Source: Gymnorhina tibicen (Eukaryota > Chordata > Aves > Passeriformes > Artamidae). From it: DNA of 64,000 nt. Both the position numbers and the translations under genes were made by a program. This document shows positions 36,147 through 48,800 of this stretch, piece after piece. The notes beneath the pieces are model-generated. The model was not told the origin of the DNA, made no database searches, and saw nothing but the letters and a program-made list of their open reading frames with translations. The number at the start of each line of letters is the position of its first letter. The stretch's first letter is position 1. Location: contig VXAZ01002377.1 of the NCBI GenBank assembly GCA_013399875.1, positions 148,281 to 212,280 of the forward strand, in the 5' to 3' direction.

Positions 36147-36554
36147 TATGAAGACAGGCTGGGAGAGCTTGTGGTGTCCAGCCTGGAGAAGAAAAGGCTC
36201 TGGGGAGTCCTCAGAGCCCCTTCCAGAGCCTAAAGGGGCTCCAAAAAAGCTGGAGGGGGACCTGGGACAAGGGATGGAGGGACAGGACAAGGGGGAATGG
36301 CTTCCCACTGCCAGACGGCAGGGATAGATGGGATATTGGGAAGGAATTGTTCCCTGTGAGGGTGGTGAGGCCCTGGCACAGGTTGCCCAGAGAAGCTGTG
36401 GCTGCCCCTGGATCCCTGGCAGTGTCCAAGGCCAGGTTGGACGGGGCTTGGAGCAACCTGGGCTAGTGGAAGGGGGCCCTGCCCATGGCAGGGGTTTGGA
36501 ACTAGGTGACATGTAAAGTGCTTTCCAACCCAAATAATTCTCTGACTCTATGGT
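36147..36554 (+). mobile_element. CR1 fragment, about 400 bp
   Basis: Starts in the 'tccagcctggagaagaaaagg' segment and runs through 'gggacaagggggaatggc', 'ggtgaggccctggcacagg' and 'gtgtccaaggccaggttgg' to a tail with ATTCTCTGACTCTATGG. It is among the longest copies. Confidence 0.92.
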
Positions 36555-37125
36555 TTTCTGTGCTTTTGTGCTGGTGTTTTTACACTCTTCATCATTCTGG
36601 GTGTGCCGGTCATAAGCAAACAGGGAGGCTGTTGAATTTAGTACTTCACCTCTTCAAAATGGACTTGTCCTTTCTTTAATATTTTATATTTTACTTTATA
36701 TTTTACTTCTATAATACTTTATATTTTACTTTAATACTTTAATACCCTGTTCTTCCTTCTTTTGTTTGTTTGTTTTTCTCTTTGAAGGCATATTTCACTC
36801 CCAGCTGCTTCATTATCAATGTTCGGTTTTCTCACCAGGCAAGATTTACAGGAGAGACTTTCAACAAATGTGTTGCTTGAAAAATGCTTTTCCTGAGCTC
36901 TGCATGCCATTCTGAGGAGGAATCTCTGTTGGGGAGAGCTGCCAGCAGCTGAATAGGGTCTAAAAACCCCATTTAGACCATAGGCTGCAAGGTGTGAGCA
37001 TCAAGAGGGCAACATGAAGGAATTTTGAGCGGATTTTCAGCAACAGAGGGATAAAAAGTGAACAGGACTGAAGGGTATTGTGACAGGTAGGGGGCCTTGA
37101 AGAACTCAGTCAGTCCAAACAGTGG
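36555..37125. other. Gene-free stretch with AT-rich tandem repeat
   Basis: At 36,675-36,745 units like TTTATATTTTACT recur several times. The rest is unique, with no exon. Confidence 0.5.
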
Positions 37126-37430
37126 ATTAAGCCTCCATAACCTTTCCTCCTTGTGCAGCCTGTTCTTGTAAACCACTGGTGATGGAGACACTGTTCTTCC
37201 TCTCCCCTCTCTCCCTAGACAGGGAAATGAGGGACATATCACATTTACCCCATGCCTTATCTAGAACTGAACACTCCATGTCCTTCAGCTGCTCCTCCTC
37301 GTCTGTGTTTTTTACTCTTCTCATCCTTGTTGCTGTTTTCTGCATTTCCCCCACTTCCTCCTGTAGCTCCATGTGGTGCCCAGGCTGGACCCTGTGCTGG
37401 ACCTCCTCTGTCACAGGTTTTGGACCAGTT
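37126..37430 (-). mobile_element. Probable old CR1 fragment
   Basis: 'ataacctttcctccttgtgc', 'ctcatccttgttgctgttttc', 'tcctgtagctccatgtggtg' and 'cccaggctggaccctg' follow in the order expected of the inverted, more 5' part of CR1 3' ends. Divergence is high and no tail is visible. Confidence 0.4.
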
Positions 37431-38578
37431 TATGCATCTCAGTGTGCAAAAAAAGCCCTTTGCTCCAGCTGATTGATGCTCAGCCTCTGATCTGCAATGC
37501 AGATTCCCTTCTGCTCCCGCTCTGCTGCCTTGTGGTTGGTCCCCATCAATCCCATCTTATCACAGGCAGGATCTCTTTCCTAAATCCACCTTTTCCTCAC
37601 AAAGCTTTGTTCCATGGAGATTACTGTGTTCTCACAAACACTCAGCTTCCAGGAGTTTTTATACCAATACGAGAATACTGTGTTCTCTTCTTGCTGAGTT
37701 TCTTGAACTCCCACAGAACCAGTGGTGATCCAAATCTTTTGGGAGTCAGACCACTCCCATCCATATGAGGTGGAGGTGGGCTCCCAACCCTGGGGGGCAT
37801 CAAGGATTTCGTGCCCTGTGTACACAGCCCTCAGCATGGCAGGGAGGGGCTGCAGCCTCCTGCATAGAGAGAGGCCCTGATACCTTTCATTGCAGGGCTG
37901 AAGACAAAAAAAAAGCCTTTCCATTCATTCTGGGCAGGTTTTCCAGCCCCTCCCATCTTGACCCTGATTGCTTATCAGCTGAGATATATTTATCCTAAAT
38001 CTTTCTTTTCTCCTTTTCGTGTCTCCCCCTCAACCTCTCCCTTTCCTGCTTTTTCTCCCACTGTTTCTCTCTCCCAGCAGCCCACATGCACACCCCCTTC
38101 CCAAGGCCGGGGCTGAGCTTGCAGAGGAGTGAAGCTTCAGACTAAACTTCAATTTGCACGCTCCCTCTCTCAAGGGCACCCGGCGTTTTTTCGGCTGTTG
38201 TTCACCGCAGAACTGGAAGGTTCTGGTTTGTGCCACCGAGACAGCACCAGTGTAATTACAGCGTGTTCCCTCCCTGTGGAATTCAGGAGAGACCAGCTCC
38301 TTTTATAGCCCGGCCAGAGCCCCTCTGAGGGGCTGCTCCTGTGCCTCTCTTACACCCTCTGTCCCTGGGACTGGTGTGAAAGTGCTGCAGCGTTGACCTC
38401 AAGCTCTGCATGTCCTTTAAGTGGTTCCTAGAAAACCCTCCTGGCGCTTTGCCCATGGGGTACAGTCACAGCTCTGCTCTGGGAGGGCTGTGCTGGTGCT
38501 GGCCTGCGTCTCTGCAAAATCCCTGCTGCTGCAGACACTATTCAGAGACCAGGTCCTTAAAAAATTGACATTACGGCT
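37431..38578. other. Gene-free stretch
   Basis: Unique sequence. CTTATC at 37,971-37,976 overlaps an E-box (CAGCTG, 37,976-37,981), and an AT-rich TATATTTATCC word follows. The stretch to 38,300 looks unique and is a modest regulatory candidate. No exon is seen. Confidence 0.4.
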
Positions 38579-38675
38579 TAGAGATGTGGTTTAGGGCTGG
38601 GCTTGGCAGTGCTGGGTTCATGGTTGGACTCAGTCTTAGAGGGCTTTTCCAACCTTAATGGTTCTATGATTCTCT
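38579..38675 (+). mobile_element. CR1 3'-end fragment
   Basis: 'gcttggcagtgctgggttc', 'atggttggactcagtcttag', 'cttttccaaccttaatgg' and the tail TTCTATGATTCTC. Confidence 0.88.
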
Positions 38676-41173
38676 ACAGCACGGACTGCCCAGTTGTGCA
38701 CGTCTCCTGTTTCCAGGAGCTCTATTTCTACACCTTCCTACAGAATCCAGGAGCCCTTTTCCTCAGCCTGGGTTTTGCCCATGCCAGGGCAGACGTAAGG
38801 ATGCAGATTAGGAGCCACCCTCCCTGCAAAGGTCTCCTCCCAGAGCAGTGGTGCTGGTGGGGAAGAGGCAAGGGGTGGGGTGAGGGGTGGGGTGAGAAGA
38901 GAAATTCTGCGCTTCTGTGGTCTGGGAGGTGCTTGTGCTGTGGGAAATCTGGGCCCTTTTGGTATCCTGGGAGTCGACAGCAGTGTCTGGTTGGGAGGAT
39001 TAAATGGGAAGTAGGGAGAACATCACCACATGCTGCTTTCCCAGCCTTTCAAACCCAACTTGTGGCCCAAATCTCATGGAACTAATAAAGCACAAATGAG
39101 CATCAACTTCTCTCTGTGGACCTGTGACTTGTTTTGTATTTCCATTCTGCTTCTGTCCCTGGGAGCCCATCCTCTGGTTGTCCCCATACATCCCAGCCTG
39201 CTGTCGTTTTCCACATTCCTAGCTACTGGGCAATGTTAGCAGAAAGTCAAGTGCATGCAACTCTTGGGGATTGGAGACTTCTCCAAGACTTTTCTATAAA
39301 GTCCTTGCTGCTCCTTCACAGCATTTCTGTGAAGTCATCCTGGAATGTTCCTCTTAGATAGCAAAAGCAGGATGTAGGAAAATCCCTGAAGACTCTGGGA
39401 GACTGAGTCTGGATGGAAACCGAGGGGTCTTGCTCTCCAGAGTTGCTTGGATGTTTTGGCTTTCCTCACCTCAAGGTCTATGGAGTGGGGACCGAGTATC
39501 TTGGGGTTGTCCAGAGTGTGTGTTGTTTCCCAAGTGGGACAGATCCAGTTATCCACCAGGCAGAGTGTTGGTCTGGGAAGTGAGGTGGGATTTAAACTCT
39601 CCTCCTTGAGTGTCTCCTCATGCTTCTCCCCAGCTGTGAAACAGAGGCAGTGCAAGAGTGGGATGAAGAGAGCTCGGTGTTATCACGAATAACAAGAACA
39701 AGTGTGTTTCTAATCTTGGGGATGAGATGATCTTTTCCGTCACAGGACACAGCTCCACTAATAAATAAAACAGTGCCAAGCACAGACACTGGAACTTGAT
39801 TGTCTCTGTCGTTGACATGGTGCTCGGCACAGTTTTGGCCCCAGCCAGCTACTGCCACCCTAAATCCGCACAGGGCAGAGCACAGGGGTGCTGCTTCACC
39901 CAGACAAAATCCTGGTGGAACACCCAGTCTTTTGGGGTGCCCTGTATGAACCCCCTGTGGGTGCAAGGAGCGTGTGGCTGAGCACAGCTGAGCCTGTTGA
40001 TGCATCACTCCTCTTGTGCTGCTTCTTAGACCCTTTGCATAAACATTTGCAAGTGGCCAGGGTTGGGAAAGAGCCCATGAGCAGATAGGGCTCTGCTCTG
40101 ACTCCATGCGGCCGCTCAGATGTTTTTGCCCTGCTTTTCATGCAGATGAGCTCAGACCGTGGCAGAGGTCAAACCAGCACGGGATATCTTTAAAAAGCCC
40201 AGAGCTGAACCAGATAGCTCTTCCCAAAGGCCTTCTTTGCTGGTTTTTTTTCCACTCCTGCCATACTCAGGTCATGCCAGAGTTTGTGCTTGCAGCATGT
40301 GGAAAGTGCAGCAATTGCACGTCAAAAAAATGCAGGGAATAAAGAACTACAGGAGAAAAGGGCAGATTGCACAGGGCAGCTCTTGTTTATCTGGCACTGG
40401 GGCTTGCAAGGTTGCAGAGATCCTCAGGCTGAGCATGGATGGAGAGGAGATGTCCATTAGCTCGGTCTCCTTCGTTTTCCATGTAAAGCTTTCCCCCCAC
40501 TTTGCCACTCCAGTCCCCCCAGCACTGCCCCTGCCCCCCGTCCCATTAGGACCCAGCGGGCTGTCGGAAGCGTAATGGAAGAGAGAGCTTTCATCCATCA
40601 CAGACCTTGAAGAGTTCAGCGAGGCAGAGCCATCACAGAGGAGAAACATTCCTCCGTGAATCCCCTCTTGTCTCTCGGGTGGGAAGGGGGAGGAGGAGGG
40701 AGAGATAAGGCCAAACTAATTTGTCTTTTTTAATTGGCTCAGAATACTTGAACGAAAGCTGGTTTGTTATCCTTGGCTTTGCTCTGGCAGGCGTCCAGGA
40801 TGCAGGGCAGGGCCAGAGGCTTCTGAAGAGTTAACCTCTTCTAAATATCCTATTAGGATCCTCTCCGTTTAGTGTAAGGACGATGTAAGCAGAGTCAGAG
40901 TGGGAGGGCCTCTTCGGCTTTCTTTTTTCCCTTTTTCTGGTGGAAACTCAGCTTTGGAAGGGACACAGGGACACAGCAAAGGCCTGAGGGTGAGAGTCTG
41001 CTGGTCAAATTTTGCTGTATGCACTGTAAACATCCAGAGCTGAGCTAATCACCCCCAGCTCACTTTGTAGGCAGCGAAGAGAGACAGGCACTTTCTGAGG
41101 GACATTCGAGTCAGACTAAGGCGGGATCTGAAAGACATCAAATGATTCAGGCCTGGAGTGATTGGAAAGGGAG
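38676..41173. other. Gene-free block with small motifs
   Basis: No exon or mobile element. (GGGGT)-rich tandem sequence lies at 38,871-38,897. AGATAAGG at 40,703-40,710 sits in a repeat-free, conserved-looking segment (40,660-40,900). Confidence 0.4.
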
Positions 41174-41262
41174 AACAGAATGGTTTGGGTTGGAATCATA
41201 GAATCACAGAATGGTTTGGGATGGACTGGACATTAAAGATCATCTAGTTTCAACTCCAAGAC
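41174..41262 (-). mobile_element. CR1 3' end with duplicated head
   Basis: CAGAATGGTTTGGGTTGGA is followed at once by a second inverted tail (ATCATAGAATCACAGAATGG) and GGACATTAAAGATCATC. The two starts suggest a tandem duplication within the tail or one CR1 inserted into another. Confidence 0.8.
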
Positions 41263-41486
41263 AATTTTTCCTGGGATGTTTATATTTATCTGGCTTCACA
41301 CAGATGGGACATCAGATCTGTGGGAGGCCTCTGCAGGTCTTGGAGAGCAGCTGGAGGATGAAGGCATCTAAAATGGCACTTGATGCCAAGGCATGGGCAA
41401 TGGATCAATCTGATAAAGTCACCGTGGATGATTCGGGCTCTGGATGTCTGGCCTTAGCTGATCATGTCTTCAATACACAGTTGTGA
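41263..41486. other. Short gap between CR1 copies
   Basis: Unique sequence; no gene. Confidence 0.4.
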
Positions 41487-41590
41487 AGAATCATGGAATC
41501 ACAGAAGGGTCTGGGTTGGAAGGGACCTTAAAAATCATCCATTCCAATCCCCCTGCCATGAGCAGGGGCACCTTCCACTAGACCAGGTTA
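41487..41590 (-). mobile_element. CR1 3'-end fragment
   Basis: AATCATGGAATCACAGAAGGG, 'gaccttaaaaatcatcc' and 'gcaggggcaccttccactag'. Confidence 0.9.
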
Positions 41591-41840
41591 AGAAGTGGCA
41601 CCAAAGTCAGGCTTGGGGTCAGATTACCTGGCCATCCACAATTTCTGTTGAGTGACCTGCTCGTTGTAAAAGAGAAATCACCAAATCCTTTAAAACAAAC
41701 TCAAAGGCATATTTACAAGATTGTTTAGGCATGAACTCCGCCTTCATCAGTCTTTGTGGTCATGATGTCTGACAGACAAAGTGGTCCAACGTGCTTCCTT
41801 GAAGGGTCCCAACTGTACCTTTCATGAAGATGGATGATGT

Positions 41841-41966
41841 GGGCCAGGCTGGTCCACGGGGCTTGGAGGAACCTGGGCTAGTGAAAGGTGTCCCTGCCCA
41901 TGGCAGGGGGCTGGAAAAAGATGAGTTTTAAGTCCTTTCCAACCCAAACCATTCAGTGATTTTATG
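41841..41966 (+). mobile_element. CR1 3'-end fragment
   Basis: 'ggccaggctggtccacgggg', 'gtgtccctgcccatggcagg', 'cctttccaacccaaacc' and a decayed tail ATTCAGTGATTTTATG. Confidence 0.9.
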
Positions 41967-42411
41967 TGTATGGAGCTGAGCTCAGGACAGTGCTGGTGAA
42001 TCTTAGAACAACCCAAGACTTCTCCAGGGTTCCTCACACGCCCAGCTGCTGAGGTCCAGCCAAGAGGCATTCTGTGGAAAACCAGTGATGCTGCACTCTT
42101 TGGCTTCCTCCCATGCTCGGAGGGGTGGATCCTTTGTTTGCAGATGGTTGCAGTCCCAGGTCAAGGCCTGTGCCCTCCACATGTCTGGGAGCATCAGATT
42201 TGCTTTGGTCTCTGACAGCATTACTGCACAGTAATTTCTCTCTTCGGGCCGTGCGACTTCAGCAGGGAAGAGGCGAGAGGCAGAGAGCAGCAGCTCTGAC
42301 AGACAGTTTGCCAGGTCCAAGGGTTAATTCTGTGCTCCGTTATAAATTTCCCTTTGTAGAGCTGGCAGGCCTAATTGATTTAGGAGCCAAATTCCCATTT
42401 CTCAAAGAAGA

Positions 42412-42516
42412 CTTATCTGGACTTGTAAAAAGTAGAGCTTGCTTTCAACCCCAAAGCAGGAGAGTTAATGTGCGCTCTACATGTTCTGCCATCCTAAATC
42501 ATGTTAATTAACAATG
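42412..42516. promoter_or_regulatory. GATA site, GTTAATTAAC palindrome and SOX-like site
   Basis: CTTATC at 42,412-42,417. A perfect 10-bp palindrome GTTAATTAAC at 42,503-42,512 overlaps AACAATG (42,510-42,516), a SOX-type word. The palindrome has both half-sites of HNF1-like or paired homeodomain sites, though without the usual HNF1 central base. The surrounding 42,290-42,560 is repeat-free. Confidence 0.35.
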
Positions 42517-44405
42517 TCATTTAATTCATTGAAATTCCTGATTCTGTTTTTTTTTTTAGAAACCCACGCTGTGATCAAAACCCATCATGTGGGCAGTTTA
42601 GTTGCATTCCCCAGCCTTATGGAAAGGAAATCTACCTTGTAGGGGGGTTGTTTGTGCAAATAAAAGCCTACAAAGTGGTGAAGGAAAAAATGTCCTGGAG
42701 AAAGATATCCAAGACTGGAATGGTACAGCCAGAGCTGTGTTTGCCAGGGCTGGAAATCCCTGCTCCTTTTTTTCATTGATGGAGTCTCCTGGAGTTCACC
42801 CAGTGTGACCCAAGTAACGCCATCACAAACCAGTCACAGCCTTTGGGTTTTGCTTTTCTCAGAGGTTTTAATCAGCTCCTTTGACAGATGCAGGCAGAGA
42901 GGGGGTGGCCCTGCAGCCAAACACTGCTGTGGGTGCCCTCAGAGATGGATCTGGTTCCCTGCTCCATCCCAAGAGTTCCAAGATGCCTGGGGCAAGTCCC
43001 ATCCCGTGGCAGCTGCCACAGCCCCAGCCAAGGATCAAAGAACCCCGGGAGTGAAGGGGCTCCTTGAGGGCATCTCCCCCATCCTCCTGCCCCAAGGCAG
43101 AGTCAGTATCTGCCCCTTACCCTTGCCAGGGCTGTTCTGAGCAATGCTGAGTTTCCCAGGCAGTTTCTCCTCGCTACGCTTCCCTGTCCTCGCTGTTAAA
43201 AGTCTCTTCCCTCCCTTCTTTCACCTCTCCTGAAGGAATGTCACTCCTCAAGTGTCTCTGCAGATGAACCAATTTCACTGCTCCCTCCTTAATCTGACTT
43301 TCCTGCTCCTGCCATTCTCTTGGCATTTTTTTGGGCTGTCCCCAGTCTGACCCCTTTTTCCCTTGAAGCCTGGAGGGGGGCCCAGCGCTCCAGCTGAGAC
43401 CTTCCCAGCACCAAGGAGATAACTCCAGCGCTGACTTCAAAGATAATGCCGTAACTCCACGGAGCCTCCCAACGGCTCAGATGCTTCCCAGCTTCACAGA
43501 GGTTGGGAAGAGGAGTTCCCATTGTGAAAGGAGACTGGGGAAAGGCAGATCTAAGACATTTTGGTGTCCACATCCACCTGGCCAAGCCTAGGGCTCTGCT
43601 GCCGAGGGAAGCGAGGAGCTGTGGTGGCTCCATCAACACCGGGGTGGGATTTGGTCACCACAGGGGTGTCTAAGGTCATTTTAGTCTGAGATCCTGCCAC
43701 CAGTTGGCCTCCTGTTGACATCTCAGGTGCTTTCAGACTTTCCCAGTGCCTCTGTCCAGCCAACTGAATCATGTCTAAGGGTATAAAGGGAATAAAGGGA
43801 ATATAAAGGGAATTTAGACATCTAGATCACACAAAGACACTGACCTGGGGAAATTTATTAGTCTTAATCCCCAGCTGAGCCCTGACTTGGCATGCCAAGT
43901 CTCACAGCCACCCTTGCTGTTTCACATCTCCCTTCTCCATTCCCATCACTTTTTCCCTTGCAAAGACTCCCCTTTCCCTGCTCGGTGGAGGCACTGCAGG
44001 ACCCCGTCCCTCTCCTGAGCATCTCCTGGGAGCAGAGCACTGAAACACCCCAGACGGACCCCAACATTTGGGATTTCAGTCTTGTACAGAGGAAAAGGAT
44101 GGTAAAACACCTTCCCTCAACTCCCCTCGCACCGCTGAGCTTTGCCTGGAGAGGAGCAGCCTCCTCCTGCCTGGGGATGTGCTGGAGGCTGAGCAGAGCC
44201 CATTCCTTCATGGAAACCCCCCTTCCCTTTTCCATGGCTCCCAGAGCCGGGCACCCCCAGCCCTGGGAGGGCTCTGACAGTAACCATGCCACGGGGGGCT
44301 GTCAGTCAGAGCAACGTTGGGCAGTGTCAGCCACAGTTCGCTGTAATCTCCCGGGGGGAGAGCGGTGCCAGAAGTGACAGCTACCTTTATCCACATCCCA
44401 GGGAT

Positions 44406-44552
44406 ATAAACAATATCCTGAAATAATGACAGGGGGAGCATAAGCATCAATATCCTTCAGCTGCTTCTCCCCCCGCTCACTCCACCCCGGAGTATGTTCC
44501 CGAAAAGCCTAGTTTCCTAATACCTGGGGTTTCTTTGCTTATTAGCCTTATC
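44406..44552. promoter_or_regulatory. Forkhead-like and GATA sites
   Basis: ATAAACA (44,406-44,412) fits the forkhead core RYAAAYA. CTTATC is at 44,547-44,552, just after TTTGCTTATT. The 44,340-44,720 segment is free of repeats. FOXA and GATA4 are known pioneer partners in endoderm, which makes the pairing worth testing, but nothing here shows binding. Confidence 0.35.
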
Positions 44553-45605
44553 TGCTGGAGCAAAGTACCTCGGTGAAAGACATTTTTTGGTGACGTTTTT
44601 CGGAATGTTTTTGTAATCCTTGCATTTATAGGCAAAGACAAGGAGATCAAAGCTGCCCAGGGTTTATAAAGCATGTCAGGCTGAAAGTTTGACATCAATT
44701 AGAGTGATATACACGTTGTCCAGATTTATGAGAAAACACTGATTTGGCCCCATCCCCTGCCCCCAAATCAGTGAGACTCTTTGCAGTGACTTGCATCTCT
44801 TTTCAGGGCCTGCTGATGAGTGATCAGGGATCTGTGACCCAGTGCCCAGTGGTTCCTCCCAGCTGGAATCCTGCATGCCCTGCCTGCACTGAGCTGGCCG
44901 GACTCAGCTGCTTCCATCCACTCCGCCCATGGCACTGCAGTGGCAGCAATCAGAAATTATTCACTTGAAACGTGCTTGGAAGGGGAAAGGGGGATACAGG
45001 ACTGAGAATTTAGTTTTCTTCTTAATGCTTTTCTGCTTAATATTTTTTTTTGGTGTGTCTTCTTATGCTTTCTTTTGCAGTAGAAATTACTGTCACCAGA
45101 AGGAATGGCTGAAAACTGTAAATCCTTTGGTTGCAAATGGGCAAATTCCCTTTTGAAAGGCAACTGAGGGATTTCCTAATGAGAGAGGTTTGGGTCCCCA
45201 TCCCCACCATGATCCCGAATACTGTCCTGTCTCTGTGTCACAGCAGGGAAGGTACAGGGGAGCCTCATGGCTGAGTTGCCTGGGAGAAGAGATTTCAATT
45301 CACAGCCTCTCGGGCTCAGGAACGTGAAACTGAAATCATCTGGTTCCCAGAAAGGAGCCATGACCTTCTGTCCAGTCTTCCTGCTGAAGGTGGCCATGTC
45401 TATTAACAAAAAATAAGTGACTTGTAGAGCGTGAAGGTAACGGAGGGGAGGGAAGGCTGTGCCTTTCATCTCCAGGCTGCTCCCCTGCACAGGTGGCTGT
45501 GCTGTCTTTGCTTTGTCCTCGATGTGGTGACACGATGGGGATGGAGCTGGAGTCTGATTTATAGACAGAGACTCCCTCTCTTGTGGTCCTCTGGGATTTG
45601 CACTA

Positions 45606-45888
45606 AGAATCATGGAATAGTTTGGGTTGGAAGGGACATTTAATGGTCAGCTAGTCCTGCAGTAAACAGGGACACCTTCCACTATCCCAGGTTGCTCCAA
45701 GCCCAGTCCAACCTGGCCTGGGACACTTCCAGGGATCCAGGGGCAGCCACAGCTTCTCTGGGCACCCTGTGCCAGGGCCTCACCACCCTCACTGTAAAAA
45801 ATTTCTTCCTTATATCTGGTCAAAATATATCCTCTTTTAGTTTAAAATCATCACTCCATGTCACAACAGGCCCTACTAAAATTTTGTC
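45606..45888 (-). mobile_element. CR1 fragment, about 280 bp
   Basis: AATCATGGAATAGTTTGGG, 'ggacaccttccactatccc', 'ccagggatccaggggcagcc', 'aaatttcttccttatatctgg' and 'tcttttagtttaaaatcatc'. Confidence 0.92.
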
Positions 45889-48800
45889 ACCACTTGATTG
45901 TCATTAGCAAACCCTGACCTGCAGTAACATCTCGAAAAAACATTTTTGGTGCTCAACTGTGTGTTTTGCAGCTCCCCTGCCTTTGGGAATTTGGTCCAGG
46001 GAGAAGATCTGAAATGTCAGGAGAAAGCCAGCGTTCCCCCAGCTGGAGGAAGTCCTTAGACATGGATTTGGAAGCAGTGGAGCTGTGTATGTATCTGTTG
46101 TGCAGATTTCATTTACCTCTGGTTTCTGGACAGGCAGCAAACCCCACAGGATCATTTAGCTCTGCATGGCTGGAGTAAATATGAAAGCAATCCTGAATAT
46201 CTGGGAGCCTAAAAAAAGGTTCTGGATCTAAAAATGGCCAAAGCTAAGGCAGGGAGGGGGATGGGGATAATAAATGCAAATTGGAGAGTTTATCCCTAAA
46301 TTAGACCTTGCTTCCATCTCATTTCCTCTGCTGCCTTCAGATATCCTCCCAGTGTTTCCTGGCAGTCCCTCCGCATTTTTAACATCCAAATTTTCCTCGT
46401 TTACCCCAGCGTTCACTGCTCTTCCTGTGTCTTGTGACCGAGGGTTGATTGCAATGGACGTTGCTCCTCCACAGCAAACCAGGAGCTGATTGTCCCTTCA
46501 GCCCTCCTGGAACACAGAAATCCACCCAAACCAAGGAATTCTTTCTCCAAAAGCACCTGTGACAATTAGAAACGAGGTTTGCTGGAGGAGGTGAAGATTT
46601 CAGCAGGGATTTTTGTCCCTGTGTTGTCACAAGTTGTTCTATGCCACAACCGTGTAATGAGCACAGAAACTCCCACCAGGATTTTCCATTTCCTCCCAGT
46701 GAAACCCAGTGCTGCGAGGATTCTCTCAAATCTCAAGGCTCCTACACATCTCAACACCTCCTCTGGGTCAGACCCCAGGCGAGGGATAAGATTGAATCAT
46801 TTATTGCTTTTGCATTGAAAATATCTCAGCACAGCGGTTTTTCAGCTCCTTTTTGCTCATGGTGGCTGTCGAACGCGTCCTGTGATGGTCACTGGAGGTG
46901 TCACCCAGACACTCAGCAGAGCCTGGAGGGATTCAGCTCATGATAAAGCAGACACTTCCATCCAGCTGAGTTGCTCTCCAGGCTCCCCTGACTGTGGAGC
47001 CTGGGGACTCGGATGAATTCAGATGCCTAAAAATGTCTTTGATCATTTTTTGGGGTCCTTTGGCTCTGATGCTGAGTGGTGCCATTTACCTGGGAAGAGG
47101 AGATGTGCAGTGATATTTGCGCTGTCCAACAAAGCCCATTCACGTGACCAGGCCTGTCTTCCGCCCATCCTTTGGAGGAGTGCTCTGAAAACTCCTGTAA
47201 TCCACGAGCTGGCGTGGCAGCTTTTGTGTCTCTGCAGCAAAGGGTGCTTGAAAACGGACCAGAATCAACATTTAGGGACCAAAGAGCTGATGTGGGGCTG
47301 CCTGCAGCTACTGTAGGCTGAAATGAATGAGGAATCCCCATGGGACCACCTTGAATGGCTTTTTGATAATTTCTGGGGCTATTTAGGACCTCAAGGCATG
47401 CAGGTTTTCTTGAAGACCACCAGTGGTTTCTGCAGACCCCAGTGGTTCAGCACTTCCCACCTTGGGATTTCACAGTGGGAACCAATGTTTTATCAGTGAA
47501 CTGAGCTGAATGATCCAATTCACCAGGGAAAGAAATATTTGTTACAACTTCTCCTGAAGAGATTTTCAAAGGTTGTCTTTAGTTGTGGTGCAGCCACATC
47601 CTTTATTCTTTATTCCAGGCCAAACCAGAAATGACCTTGCATGCCTGCTCTGCTCATTTCTCCCAAATTTTCAGAGACCTCCAGCTTCTCCAAGCTGTGC
47701 TATTCAGTCCATGCCTGCACCTGCTCCTCATTTACAAAGCCATAATGAACAAGTCCAGGCTGGGAAAGGCACCAGAAACTGGGACCCCTCTTCCAAAGAG
47801 CTGCTTGTGGAAAAGGTGCCAACCAGAGGGAGAAATGCTCTGGTGTCCCCTGTTGTCTGCGTGGCAGTGGGATATGGGGCTGTACCTTTAGCTGTCCTGG
47901 CTGCCATGATTCCTCCTGTGACTGCAGTGGGAAAGAAATGGGAAGCCATGAAAATGATTAGAGGAAAGGCTGAGGTAATTGGCGTTGTTCAGTCATTTTG
48001 AAACTCAGGGCAAAATGCTTCGAAGTTTTCTCTGGGTTTTTTGAGGGTTGTTTTTTTTTTTGGCTGAACTTGCCAAATTTGGCCTGAACTTGCAAAGAGA
48101 CTTGATCTGCCAAAACCTGCATTTTTGAGTGAATTAATGATGGTCATGAAAAATTTCAGCCAGCTGAGACAAAACCCAGAGCTGTCTTGAAGAGATAAAG
48201 TTAAAATGGTGCAAAAGTCTTTCCAGACAAGCCTTTATGGTTAGCTCCTTAAAGGAATGCACGTACCTAACTCCCTCTCAAATGATGGAGAGTCACTGCT
48301 TAATTCTTGGATGACATTAGCCCTTCATGCTTAGATGGTGATGGCTGTTCTGGAGAGCACAAGGGACTGAACCAACAACCACTGAAAGCAAAAAGCAGAG
48401 TTCACACTAATTCCATTCACCCCATCCAAGGATTTGCACAGATTTCCTTTTAGGACAGTATGAGAAACATTGGGTGGCACAGGACTGGATCTGACCCTTC
48501 TTCCCCTGAACAAATTCTTGCACTTGGCATGTTTCAAGACCAGTTTGCTTTAGCCTTAGCTGTAAAATGCAGTTTCTGCTGAAAAATGCCAGTGACTGTC
48601 TCTACTCTTTGGCCTTGCTTCGTTTTCAAATCAAGAACAGCCTCAGCATCCTCCCTCATCCTCCCTTTTATTTCCCTCTTGGCAAAAAGTAAACGCATAT
48701 ATTTTTCCTAGGATGCTGGTATCTCTGCCCAGAACATGCCATGACATTATTTTTAACTCTGTTTTCTCTTCCTTGCTTTTCTTTATGGAAGAGCCTTGGA

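Larger units (their letters stand above)
41967..45605. other. CR1-free block of 3.6 kb
   Basis: No exon and no mobile element. A short tandem repeat with core ATAAAGGGAAT lies at 43,783-43,814. Two motif groups (42.4-42.5 kb and 44.4-44.55 kb) are listed separately. Confidence 0.45.
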
